DNA from: Chitinophagales bacterium | Lineage (GTDB): Bacteria > Bacteroidota > Bacteroidia > Chitinophagales > JAHDHT01 | Assembly: GCA_020631175.1 (NCBI GenBank) | Contig: JAHDHT010000007.1 | Span: forward strand, 12,966-26,562 | DNA: 13,597 nt | Direction: 5' to 3' | In this document: positions 13,555 to 13,597 of the stretch, in pieces | How the letters are laid out: every line of letters starts with the position of its first letter | How positions within the stretch are numbered: position 1 is the stretch's first letter | Program-made: the position numbers and the translations under genes | The notes under the pieces: model-generated | Told to the model about the DNA's origin: nothing | The model's database searches: none | The model's input: the letters and a program-made list of their open reading frames with translations, nothing else

Positions 13555-13597
13555 TTCAGCTAAGACATGCAAGCAAACCGAACAAAAGACAATTTCA

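Overview
The window reads as chromosomal DNA of a Bacteroidota bacterium, probably Flavobacteriia-like; nothing here fixes the genus. The reasons are AT-rich coding sequence, two proteins with type IX secretion (T9SS) C-terminal sorting domains, few clear Shine-Dalgarno sites, several TAnnTTTG/A promoter boxes (the Bacteroidota -7 element) close to start codons, and multi-copy-looking palindromic elements between genes. No phage, insertion sequence, CRISPR array, rRNA or tRNA was seen.

Layout: (1) 3-257 (+) is the tail of a T9SS-secreted protein. (2) 2845-331 (-) is a tight three-gene operon: a small CxxC zinc-binding-type protein, an inner-membrane-anchored protein with what look like three tandem OmpA-like domains, and a membrane-anchored coiled-coil protein ending in a helix-hairpin-helix domain. 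(3) 2941-3077 is a long, GC-richer imperfect palindrome. (4) 6068-3126 (-) holds a six-helix membrane histidine kinase without a nearby response regulator, a VOC (glyoxalase-fold)-ASCH fusion protein, and an unrecognised Lys-rich helical protein. (5) 7202-6220 (-) is an ATGA-coupled pair: an unrecognised helical protein and a small P-loop kinase-like protein. (6) 7287-8444 (+) is a galactokinase, followed by a 303-base intergenic stretch with a dispersed-type inverted repeat. (7) 9140-8748 (-) is a small VOC protein, divergent from MiaE (9197-9778, +), the diiron tRNA hydroxylase, which is followed by an AlkB-type alkane monooxygenase (9914-10981, +). (8) A strong bidirectional terminator (10991-11028) separates AlkB from the ASST-EVE pair on the minus strand: a large secreted arylsulfotransferase-like protein with PKD and T9SS domains, and a modified-base-reading EVE protein. 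(9) 13491-13554 is a GC-rich direct-repeat block at the right end.

Most genes are single housekeeping or accessory functions of a marine-type heterotroph: sugar phosphorylation, tRNA modification, alkyl-chain hydroxylation, secreted sulfotransfer. The least explained parts, and the best candidates for something undescribed, are the zinc/OmpA-triplet/HhH envelope operon, the VOC-ASCH fusion with its coupled helical partner, and the 137-base palindromic element. No complete new defence or mobile system is evident, and none is claimed.
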